A stretch of DNA of 64,000 nt, taken from the NCBI GenBank assembly GCA_963965975.1, contig OZ014413.1, positions 10,708,601-10,772,600 of the forward strand, read 5' to 3'. A program made the position numbers and the translations under genes. The number at the start of each line of letters is the position of its first letter. The first letter of the stretch is position 1. The notes under the pieces were generated by a model. It was not told where the DNA came from, did not search any database, and saw only the letters and a list, made by a program, of their open reading frames with translations. Below, in pieces: positions 48,901-60,502 of this stretch. This stretch comes from Xestospongia bergquistia (lineage: Eukaryota > Porifera > Demospongiae > Haplosclerida > Petrosiidae).

Positions 48901-51900
48901 TTTCTCTAAAGTATTTGATATACCAGTATCCAGTGGTTGGTTAGAACTGGTGGACTGTATTGGATAGTTTTGCCCTCGTCTAAGAATCCTCTCAGTCTCA
49001 GGTGTAAAACGTCGATATTGTGGATGAGGTCGAGTCTCTGACTCATGGAGGCTGGTACCAGAACTGCTAGAGAGCTCTGATGTACTACTGACTCCACTGC
49101 TCTCTTGTAGGTCTTCAAGTCGTAATGGACTTCTCTCTTGTCTGTGCCTTGGTGCATGAGATCGATGGTGCTTAGTACCCTTCCTATGGCCCAGGTTTTC
49201 TTGTATAAAACCTTCTTGTATGAGTTGACGACGTAAGTTAGCAATATATTGACTTGTATGTTGATAGTGACAGGTATTTTGGGCGTCTAACACAGGTCTG
49301 TCAGGAATGTCGTCAAATTCCTCAGTCTGTGGAAAGAGATATGATAACCAAAAAATTATCATGAAGCCAACTAGAGCGGCTAAAAAAATAACAACATCTG
49401 TTGTTGGTTAACTTATAATAACTCTATGTAATTGATTAAAGAAAAGGTTAAAGGTTGAGTTAGTATCAATTAAAAAAGTTCTCAGAAGAACTCAAAGAAG
49501 TAGTGCTATAAAGGTTTGAGGTTGGCAACATGTCAAGAATGTGCTAGAAGGCTTCCTTTGTAGTACTCAACAAAACATAACAATGACACATTATCATGTT
49601 ACTTGTTGTTATTATGTAAATATCTTTATGATACTTGACTCTATATATGTACTGTTTTCTAATTATAAGTATTTTAAATATTATTTTTGAATTCTATATT
49701 CCATATATCCATTTATCCAGTCATGTATCCATATACGAGATTATGCATCTATTTCTTCAATCATATATCCATTCATTCTCGTACATGTATCTATAAATAG
49801 ATGCACACATGTATATAGTTACATTGTCAGGCAATTTATCTAACCATTCAATAATATATGCATCTATTTATGAGATCATGCATCCATTTCTTCAATCATA
49901 CATCCATTCATTCTCTCACGTATGTCCATTATCCAATTATGCAATCAAATATTATGCACCATTCATACATTAATGTAATCCATTAATTCATATAACTAGT
50001 TAGTTTACCTCAATTTCAATAGCTGCCTCTTTTAATTCTCTGTCTAATTCTTCTACTCTCTTATCACCTTCAGATAGACGACTATCCATCTGTTTAATTG
50101 CCAATGTCTCCTGCAATCAATTATAATAAATAATTTTAATGCTAATAATATTAATATTAGTTAACTTTTAATAATATTTACTTTAATTTGCAATTAAAAA
50201 GTTATAAATAATTAAAATAAAATCACTTTATTTATTGTAAAATTTTGTAGATATAATTTAACTTACTTCATCTAATTTTGATTGAAGGGTCTCTAGTAAT
50301 TTATCTTTGTTGATAACGTGTGGTTTCTTTATTAATGACTCATTATCCACACGGACTCTTTTCTTGCTCTGAGTACTTTTATGAACATGATATGTATTGT
50401 GGAGGAGAGGAGGAGAATGTTGTTTATGGGAGGTATGTGAAGGACGTGCTTTATAAGAGAGAGAAGAAGGATGTGGCTTATGGGAAGGAGGAGGAGATGG
50501 AGAAAGAGAATTGTCACTTTGACACAAGTCTAGTAATTGTTCGTGATCTTCCTCCTCTTGAGGTTCTTCTACTAAACTCTGCTTGTTTTCTACACTTGAA
50601 CAAATTAATGTAGATTCATCAGATTGGGTGCTACCCACGGCAGGATTACTTAGAACAAGGGCAGGACCAGTGATGGGAAGGGCACTGGAAACAGTGTTGG
50701 GAGAACTTGAGAAACTATCTGGTTTTGAAGTGGCTGTGGTTTTAGTAGGTGTGGTCTTAGTATCAATCTTGGGTGTGGTCACAACATCTATTTTGGGTGT
50801 AGTCGAGAGGTTTTCAATTTCCATTAACAATGATCTCTTTTTGCTATGCAGTTTCTCCACATCTTTAGTAAGGACTCCTTTCATTATCTTTAATTTATCT
50901 AACTCTCTTTGTTCTTCTTGTAGTTTATGTCGAAGTTGTGTTAGTTCAGCTCTGATAGATTGTTTAGTGTCGTGTTCTTTTGATTGAATGGTCACCTCTT
51001 GTTGTTGTTGTTGTTGTTGTTGAAGATCAATTTTTTGTTGCTGTAGAATTTGTTTCTGTTGATAAAAAAATGTAATGAGAGTATCTGTCCATTATCTGTT
51101 TACATGTACATGTATATTTATAATTGTCTGTCCATTTGTCTATCTGTCCATTAATCTGTTTATCAGTTAATCTCTCTTCCTCACCTCTTCTTCAATTTCC
51201 ATTTTCAATTGTTCAAGATCCTGCTTTTCTCTCTCAAAGTTACTATTCAAATCGGCTAACTCATTCATCTAAAAAAATAATACATTAGTACATGTTAACA
51301 ATACATATTACCAATACATGTTAACAGCACATTTTCCCAGCACATTTTCCATGTACATGTTACTAGTACATGTGGTACTAGTACATGTTACCGGTACATT
51401 TTCCCACCACATGTTACCACTTACCAGTACATGTTACCAGTACATTTTCCCACTATATGTTACCAGTACATGTTACCAGCACGAATGTTACTGGTACATG
51501 TTACCAGTATATTTTCCCACCACATGTTACCAGTACATGTTACCAGTACATTTTCCCACCACATGTTACCAGTACATATGTTCCCAATACATGTGTTACT
51601 AGTACATAAGTAGAGTACACATTTTTAATACATGTATCTATTATAAAAATAATATATTAGTACATGTGTAAATGTACATATTTAGTATCTAATAATACAA
51701 TATATTAGTACATATGTACTCTTAGTATTAGACCTGTTGTTCTTGTTTAATTTGAAGCTCTTGTTTTGTAGTTTCTAGTTGTGAATGAAGTTCAGCCAAC
51801 TTGGTTTCTTTCTCGCTAGCTAATGAGCTTTGAGCCTCTTGTAATTCTGTCTTAAATTTCTCTTTCTCTCTTTTTATATCTTCCTCATATTGTTCTTTCA

Positions 51901-54900
51901 GCTGTTGTAGTTGGTGTACTAATGAGGCCTGTAGTTCACCCTATATAATTGTTATTATAGTCAGTAATGTTTATAAAGTTATATTTAGAATATCACTACA
52001 TGTAACTATTAATTTGGTCTATTTATAGATACAGTAGGTGGTCTTTTCTATGGATATTATGTACATGTACATGTACATTTCTAAATGTTCTATAAATAGA
52101 CATGTTGTATAGTTAGTATAACAATTTTTGAAAGTAATACGATTTGTTACTATAAATAGATCTTAGTCTCTTCATTAAGAAATGTATTTAAATTTATTAA
52201 AATAGAGTTATTAAAACATATTGTACATGTTTTGTCATGTTAGTTTTAGACTTACTTTCTCCTTTTCATGTTCTTCTAGTAATTGTTTACGTCTCTCTTC
52301 CAAACTAGTTGTTGCTTCTTCTTCAACAGCCACTTGGAGTGCTTTTTGTTCTTCTAATTGTAAACGTTGAGACTCAAATTCATTTTGAAGACTTGTACGA
52401 AGTGTCTCCAGAGCTTCTTCATGTTCCTTTGAGAGTGATTCCTTGAGTTGATCTAATGCTATTTGGTGCCCTGATTCTAATTCTTGCCTAACCTGTTTTT
52501 ATAACAAGTAAGACTGGTTTAGCATTAAACTCAAAAAATGATACCTTTTTCAACTGTTCAGTCATTTCTTCTTTAATATTGTCAAGTTCCTTCTTGTTCT
52601 GTTCCTCTATTTTTGTGCATTCTTTCTGCTTCTCCTCTTGTAGTTCAGTCTTTAGCATTGTCATTTTTTTCCTATGTTCCTCACGAAATCTGTCTTCCTC
52701 TATCTTTTGTTCCTCTTTTAATGACACGCTCAGTTTCTTTAGAGCATCATCTTTTGCCAGTTTTAATTGTTTCTCTTCTTCCTCTTGCTCTTGACCAATC
52801 TGTATTAATGTACATATAATTGAGCATAATATATACACATATAATTTATGCTAATAAAACTATCCTTTTCATGTAATAATTGTAATGTATTTTTGTAACA
52901 AATTCAATGTTTTCATGTAATATTTCATGTTTTCATGTAATATTTCATGTTTTCTTGTATACAAACTACAGGTGGAGTCCTTTGACAATATACTCTTATT
53001 CTCAAGTAGTTTTCTATTATATTTATGATGATGTTCTTTAGCTTACCACTCTGTCATTGCTACTATGTTACATTATATTTGTACCTTTCTTTTCATATTT
53101 CTTATAACATCTTGTTTCTTCTCTTCAAAAACTGCTTCTTCTTCTTCCTCTTCTTCTTTAAATGTCTTCTTGATCACTGACAAAGACTCCTCGTGAAGTT
53201 TATGAAGTCGAGTTTTTTCTTGAGTGTGTTCTATTTCTAATTGTTCCTTGAAGACAGTAAGTTTCTTTTCCATTTCTTGTTTCAACTCTTCTTTCTTGTC
53301 TTCAAGTTCTTCAGTAAATTTTTTTGTTAATTTATTGAGTTCAATGGAGTGGTCTTCTCTTAATCTAGAATAGAGATATGTGTGGAACAAGAAAATAAAT
53401 TAATGATAAATTAAAATAAGTGAATATAATAAATACAAACTATATTATATTATATTATATTATATTATATTATATTATATTATATTATATTATATTATAT
53501 TATATAGATGAATGAATTTTTGAAAGGATATACTAAATGGAACAAAATATAAACGGACATATAGATTGATGAATTTATGGATAAAGTCAATGGAATAGAT
53601 CTATCTTACTTGTCCATAGCATCACGATGATTTTTCTCCAAATCAGCTCTCTCTTTAGCTGTGGCTAATTTCATGGCAGATCCAGACATTGTCCCAACAT
53701 GAGGTATCTCCTCATTAATAGGTTCAGTATTAATAAGAGGAGTTGGTTTCTTTATAGCACTAGACGGCTGCTGAAGTTTAACCTGGAGTTTTGTAAGTGG
53801 GAGAGTTGATGGTTTTAAACTACTCTCATCTGAAGGACCAAGTTTGGTTAACATTACTGCCTACAAAATTTATATATAGAATGTTGTATCTATTCATTTA
53901 TCTGTCCAATAATTTATCTATCCATTTGCTATTCATATTATTATGTTAACAATCCATTTATCTATTGTATCTCACATCTTCATTTGAATTATCAAGATCA
54001 TCAGAATTAAATAGCTCAGGAGTATCTTTATGTTGTTCACTGGAAGAAGGTAAATCTTCAATTCCTAACACATTGAATCTCTTGCCAAAACTTTCATCCT
54101 GAGAAAGAGAGAGAGAGAGAGAGGTAAATAGAAGAGTCAGAGAGGATTGAAAAAAGTGAAGAATAAGAGACAGTCACAAACATGCTGATATATATACAGA
54201 TGGATAAATATATATAAACACTCACTTTCTCCACACTCTCCTCCTCCTCCTCGCTATCTTCATCACTGTCCTCATCTTCCTCTTCAAATTTAGTTGAAAT
54301 AGGCCCCACCTTAAGATCAACCCCTCCTCCTAAAACAGGAGCTCTCAGATTTCCTGCAACAGGTCTAGACTGAGCTTCCTTTGCATAACTCCTTCCTTGA
54401 TCTCTACCTCCTTCAGCTGGTTGTCTTTCTGTTAATACTATAGGAGGAGCTGATGCAGATAATTTGGAATTAACTGTTGTTGATGGTGGTTTCTAGGGAA
54501 GAAGACTTTATCGATTATATTGTCTATCTACCCATCCATCCATCCTTTTATCTACCTATCCATCCATCCTTTCATCTACCCATCCATCCATCTGACCATC
54601 TATACATCCATTACCTATCCATGTAATAATCTATCCAACCTACTTTCTTTGACTTGGATGTCACTGGTTGTGAACTAATGAAAGGTTTTAATGTAGGTAG
54701 ATTACCAATAGGAGGAAGATCATGTGTATTTTTAAGCCCAGTGTCAACAGAACCACCAATTGGAGCTAAAACTGGTTTCTTGAGTGACATACTTTGCATT
54801 GTAGTTGGAAACTAACAATAAAAAGTTTCAATATTAACACAATAATAATTTTTATTGTAATAATTATATACCTCTGGGGCTTTATTTGCTCCTATAGGAC

Positions 54901-55384
54901 CTAGTGGTGGCACATTTTTCAAACTAGTCATAGGAACTCCTGCATATAGTCCTGGGTGACTAGTGGATTGAGGAGGATGAGCTTTTCTCCTTTTTTCTCT
55001 CTCTTGTTGTAAGAGTTGACGATAAAAGTTATCACATGGATGTTCCCAAGTACTCTCTCCCGTTGCAAAATTATGATAAAAGAATCCACCTTGATTGTCA
55101 GAACTGAGAGAGAGAGAGAGAGAGAGAGAGACAGGCAGACAAAGAGAGACAGACAGACAGACAGAGATCAATACATAACTAAACAAACATTGGACTAACA
55201 GATACTTACATAGGTCTCCATGTCTCCGGTAGAGGAGCTTTCAAGGCTTCCACAGCAATGTGGAGAAAATCTGGCTCCTTTTCAGGATCAATACCAAGTG
55301 TATGACATTGTCCTATGATATCTAAAATGGAATGGAATGGATATGAGTTTTTGGACTATAGTTGTTTCTATATGCATATGATAG

Positions 55385-55445
<61 letters not shown>

Positions 55446-56208
55446 TCTCTCTTTCTCTCTCCCTTTTTAATCCACCTTTTTCAGTGATATTAAATGATCT
55501 AAACTCATTATACACATCACTAATAACAGGGACATCCTCATTAAACAAAAGAGGAGAGTGCATGGAACTCATTGCAAAGGAACTCTGGCGAACAACAACC
55601 TCAGGGATCTCACTCTCCTCTGTAACACAAGATGGAACACTAACAAGAGATGGTTCTCTTGACTGAACATTTCTCAAAGCTGAGTATCCTTTGTGATTCT
55701 TCTTATTCACAGCAAACACAGAGGTATGGTGCACCTCCTTTGCAGAAAACCCCTCTCTTTCTTTAAGACATGATGCACTAGGTCTCAAGGGATGAGTAAT
55801 AAAAGGGTCGTCCTTCTCTCTGTCTTTCTGTGAGCAATGTAAAGAGTTATATTTTTGGAGTTTCTTTCTCAATGACAAAAGAGGTTCCTTTCTCTCAGGC
55901 ATTTTAAATCAAAGACACCAGAACTGTCCAATTAATAAATGAAGTGCCTCTTTAGGAAAAACGAATCTCAAACAAAAGCTTTCTCCAACCAGACAAGAGC
56001 TGTCAATTTTCGTACAAGTTGACTCCAGGTCAAATGTTACAATTGGTAAGGACGCCATGTTGTTTATTAGTCACCTAGGCAACCACTACTACTACTACTC
56101 TTACTTCGACTTACCATCTTGTGTCGGTTCGAAGTCTTCATCGTACACTTCTTCCAGCAATTCATAATGACCAATAGGTATGCCATTAGTTTTTAGCACA
56201 CCAGCCAT
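45965..56208 (-). CDS. CEP164: Centrosomal protein of 164 kDa
   Basis: Distal-appendage protein of the mother centriole, needed for docking and ciliogenesis. About 17 exons. Exon 1 starts MAGVLKTNGIPIGHYELLEE at 56208. Exon 2 (about 55320-55210) reads GIDPEKEPDFLHIA and APLPETWRP. Exon 3 (about 55106-54872) completes the WW domain: GGFFYHNFATGESTWEHPCD. This arrangement is diagnostic of CEP164. Exons at about 54806, 54491, 54098 and 53862 are Pro/Ser-rich then acidic. Exons from 53366 to 50009 are long charged coiled coils with a glutamine run (51001-51023). An exon at 49326-48680 is followed by a 22-bp exon (about 46967-46946) and a last exon (46108-45965) ending WLHEFRQSLPKQF.., stop TAA. 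Summed length is ~1,330 aa (vertebrate ~1,460). Short exons could be missed. Confidence 0.92.
46130..46420. repeat. ~60-bp tandem repeat, four copies
   Basis: Units containing TAGGTCACTGTGGTAAG and ACTGATGTTTACTAGTCTAG repeat about four times with partial units, in the intron before the last CEP164 exon. Confidence 0.88.
47125..47235. repeat. 22-bp tandem repeat, five copies
   Basis: Units of AGTTAATAACTAATATACAT with small gaps, in the long intron near the 3' end of CEP164. Confidence 0.9.
51290..51610. repeat. Degenerate ACATGTTACCAGT repeat
   Basis: Irregular tandem array built from ACATGTTACCAGTACATTTT and CCCACCACATGTTACCAG words, in a CEP164 intron between coiled-coil exons. Open frames of 60-94 codons across it are products of the repeat. 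Confidence 0.9.
53436..53506. repeat. ATATT pentanucleotide microsatellite
   Basis: About 13 consecutive ATATT units in a CEP164 intron, upstream (in gene sense) of the coiled-coil exon at 53366. Confidence 0.95.
55388..55462. repeat. CT/GA microsatellite
   Basis: Long CT run with TTTCT interruptions between the candidate alternative exon and CEP164 exon 2. A second GA run with GACA units lies at about 55110-55165 next to exon 3. Confidence 0.95.
55456..55902 (-). CDS. Candidate alternative first exon of CEP164
   Basis: An open frame from MPERKEPLLSLRKKLQKYN at 55902 reads ~142 codons of non-repetitive, coding-like sequence to FNITEK. There a GTGGAT donor (phase 1) matches the phase of exon 1 and would join exon 2 in frame (..EKDIIGQCHTLGI). 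It lies wholly inside CEP164 intron 1. Upstream, in the same frame, a 49-codon ORF (56058-55909, start MASLPIVTFDLEST) is separated from it by a single TGA and three codons. No known domain was recognised. It could be an internal promoter product, a cassette exon, or a small unrelated gene. Confidence 0.4.
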
Positions 56209-56234
56209 TTCTCTCTCTCCAGAAGACTTTGTTT

Positions 56235-56288
56235 AATGTGCATTAAATAGAATATCCTCTAGGACTGTTATCCTATTTAATGCACATT
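56235..56288. other. Perfect 16-bp inverted repeat upstream of CEP164 ATG
   Basis: AATGTGCATTAAATAG (56235-56250) is fully complementary to 56273-56288, with a 22-base spacer. It sits 27 bp upstream of the CEP164 start. If transcribed it would put a stable stem in the 5' leader; as DNA it could be a paired binding site or the footprint of a small element. Confidence 0.7.
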
Positions 56289-59200
56289 CAATACAGGTAG
56301 TTGTGAGCGGACATAATAATTATTGTATTTTGGGTTACCCAGTAGAATATGGGTTGATTATCATGTCAGTTAATCTACCAGTTTAATTAGATTAATTATG
56401 TAAACCAGACAATACATAATTAAATGATGGTAGAGTGGAGATGTCGGGCCTTTTTTGAGGGGGGCTGTTTTTTCAGTGACAGAGCCTCTTGTTTTTATCA
56501 ATATAACAAAGCTTAAAATAAATTATCCTTAAACTGGTTACCCACGACTATATAATTGGGTTGTAGTTACATGGAGAAACAGATCGACTGGTACGCAGCA
56601 TGGGTGCTCCTTGATATAACTTACCCTATGATGAAAAACTACCCTCCATTGGTGACATAATAATGACATAAATGTTTATATAGTGACTGTTATGTTAATT
56701 TATTATTGACTTTATAGAATGATATCATCATCCAATCATCGTGTCATTATAGAGCAAGTACCAGGAAATCTCTTGTACATATATATATAGACATGTGCTT
56801 GCATGGAAATGAAGTAATGTACAAGTATATATTTAAATCATGTACATATATTGTGTGGTCATCAAAATTATAATTCCATATTTGTATTCACTACTATGTC
56901 TCTAATACAATGTAATAATGATTTAAGGAATCAGTACTGAACAATTTGTATTACATGGTGCATGTGGTTAGTCTGGTTTCTGATTATTAGATGTCATATT
57001 ATTTATTATAACATGATGTCAACATCTCAGGCACTAATAAGCAGTCAAAAAATACATGGGTACTAGAGAAAATGGAATTAATGCAAGATAACATTGTGTA
57101 TAGGTAATTAGAGTTGATACAAAAATTTAACAGGTTCGATCAAGGAGGTGTGGTTAAGCCTATCGAGATGATTGAACATACGTAACATAATCACAGATTT
57201 AGGGATACCATTGAAGTCAACCATATAGTCTCTCTCATTTGAAAATTAAAATTAAAGAAATATGCAACCACATATCACATGATATCTACACCTAGCAGCT
57301 GGAGAGCTAAGTATTAAATGGATCAATCCTATCACAAGAAATACAATACAAAATACCAATATATATATATACACAGATAACATTTATATGTCCATGTTAT
57401 AGAGCGCTATATGACATGTACACATTGCTATTAGCTGGTTTCTTTTTCATATCAATTTACTTTGAAGATTATTATCGGGTAATAGACCACATATGGTAGA
57501 GGTCGTTACATAATGTTACATACTATAGATACAGATGGTCATCATAGGTTATATCGTAAGTGTTGTACATGTGCTATTGTAACCATGGTGACTAATGGGT
57601 TTGTAACGATCAAGAAATTGTAAACATGTCGGTTTACTCTTCCTTGACGTAATTGTTTGCTTTGATCATATCTTAGTATACTCCATGTAATCCATACTCC
57701 ATTCATTGTGGTATATCTGCTCACTTACAGCTGATATTTAATAGTTATACAAGTACAACAAGGAAAGAAACATCAACAGAGTATTTACAATATCGTTGTA
57801 TTTAAAATAGCAGAGGTTATTAACCACGTTATACTAGACTAGATGATTTGATAGTGGAGACTATAGTGAGTCATAATACAGTGCGTAATTAGATTTGATC
57901 TTATAAATGTACTTTTATATCGTATACATGTATTCTGTACATGTAGATATATGTGTATATGTAATGAGTGATCGTCTATTGTTAGGGTCATAGTAAGCAG
58001 CTGTTCAGTTTGTCTTGCTACAAATTAATGTCTATATCATACAAGACCATATTAATTCATATTGTATGGTATATACTATATATAGTAATACTATGAAAAC
58101 AAACTTGATTACTTGTTTATGTCATCAGGTCATTATAAATATAATCATAGCGTAGTCAAGTTAAATAGATGGACAATACATTATGCATATGACACAATGT
58201 AATGGAGTGAGGAGATGATTATGTAACAGATGGGGTATGACTTATGAACAGGTAGTCAATTAAACCCAAAATATAAACAACAGCTGGTATCGTGTCATGT
58301 TATATATAACAATTTAGTTGATGTAATCTGTTAATAATTATTATAGTACGAAGTCACACCCATATATGTTGGTAATATCTAGGTAAGATGGCCTAGTACT
58401 CTTGGAGTAATGGTCCAGGGAGAACTGTACTGACTATAAGCAATAGTTCATGTCTTATAAAGATCCTCCTTTTAGACAAACATACTGAAAACATTACAAT
58501 GCATGCAGTACAAAAACCTTTTGTGCCTTTTATCTGGCCTCTCCCACTCTTGCCCTTTCTCTTACTCAAATTACCAGCGATATTATTTAGTTTTTCTGAA
58601 AGGAAGTGGAAAAGGACAGCTACACTTTTATGGGGGGTAATTTTATTATCTAACAGATGCCAGGTGGAGCAAGTTAAGAGACTATCAAAACAATTTTGTT
58701 CTCTTTCCTAGCAAAAGGGTCAGGCACTCAAGCCAAGAGCAGGGAAGAGGTACTATGTAAACAAATCTAATGGCAAAAAAGGAGGGAACTCTCGATGTGG
58801 TTGCTTGTGGTTATGTGTAGGACAGAATAATAGATTATAGACTGGATAAGGGCTTTGTATAGTAAAACAAAAAAGGACACATGGAAAGCAAGTACACTTG
58901 TACAGGTGCATGGTGGCTTCTTTGAAATATTACATGTTTCAATGACTTGTCAGACAAGTATGTAGCACTACCAAATTGCAGTCAAACATGTTTTGAAACT
59001 AATGTCTAGAATTGCTCTCAGGTCAATTAGACTACAAGAACTACTCCAGTGATAGTTGCATTATTTATTCACTAAACAATTAATGACAGGAAGTAGAGCC
59101 AGGTTTAGATACATGTACTACCATACATAGTAACAGCTATAGGGCATCAGTCTTTCTAGTCGAGAGCCTTGTTAATAATAATTTGTTGCTTTATGTAATG

Positions 59201-60502
59201 TGGTATATTAACAACAACACCAATGGTTGCTATGTGACTCATAGATATTATGATTGTATTGAGTGGTGTACAAGGGTTGTTATAAGTGGTAAGGGTGGTA
59301 GATCAAGGAGGGAGGGATCTGAAGTGTTAAGCTTTGACAATAATGACAACAATTACCATAATACCAATTAACAATCATATCAATGACAAAAAGATAATTG
59401 CCAAGGGATAACAAAAGAAATAAGATTATATTATAGCTCATATTTTTAAGCAGGAATTCAAAACATGTTGTTATAAACTATTTAGACATGTAAATGAGAT
59501 AGAAACATTTATATATTGGATACACAAATATTATACATGTACATTTTATATGTACTCATAGATGCATACATACATGGCAACAGGTGTTACATGTAGTCAC
59601 AAACCAATAATAATAAATAAAGTAAATGAATGACTCCTGATGAAAAATTTGAAACAAAAAAAAACCCAGCTGCTATGCAATACACAACAATTTGGAAAAA
59701 TTAAACTCTCACCCATTGTTGCATGGATTAGTTAAAATTAATATATATAATAATTCAGGCAATGCCAAATATCAATGAAATAAAATAAATTATAAAGTCA
59801 TGAAATGACAGGGCTTTACCCAAAATGTGAAAATATAATGAACAGACACAGACAAGGATGACAAAACAAAATTGATGACAAATTGAAAAATTATGAAATG
59901 TCATTTTATAAGTAAAAAACAATAGCAGTATAAGACAAAAAGTGTACATTGACTTACAGACTTGTAATAATTTTTTGAGTCTAACTGTAAAAAACAAGAG
60001 ACAGTTTTACAACTTCTGGTGATAATGTCGAGAATGAATGCTATGTGACTGATAAGACCTAGTGTAGACAATACATAAACAATGAACAATAAATCATATG
60101 ACAATGCTTGTGTGGTAGACATATGAATAGTGGCAAGACAGGTGAATATTGTCAATTGGTCATGAGAATTAGTAGAACAGGTCATTATAACAATATGTTG
60201 CAATATGCATTGTCAAAATAGAGCCACAGCACATCAGTGATAATCATAATAATGAGTACATGAACTATGTACTCTATGTATACTGTTTACATGTATTACA
60301 TTATGTTTGCATGTATTATCTATTGTTTGCATGTATTATTCCATTGTTTGCATGTATTATTCCATTATGCGAATATGTATTATATTATGTTTTCATGTAT
60401 TATGTACATACAGCAGTACAACAAACAGGTGCATTACTTACACAAAAGGCATTATTTGTCTATAAATGGCAAAGTTATATAGCATAATTAATTACCTTGT
60501 TA
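56289..60502. other. Intergenic region between CEP164 and the second cadherin
   Basis: AT-rich with no convincing exon. The 70-codon frame at 58499-58711 has no family features. A loose 20-bp repeat (TTGTTTGCATGTATTATTCC and variants) lies at about 60270-60405, just downstream of the cadherin stop. The promoter of CEP164 should lie at the left edge. Confidence 0.5.

Noticed and set aside
57120..57160. tRNA-like GGTTCGATCAA word
   Set aside because: It resembles a B-box, but no acceptor stem, D-arm or anticodon arm could be folded around it. No tRNA was found in the window by eye.
58499..58711. 70-codon plus-strand ORF as a gene
   Set aside because: There are no splice partners, domains or family features, and the surroundings are non-coding in appearance.
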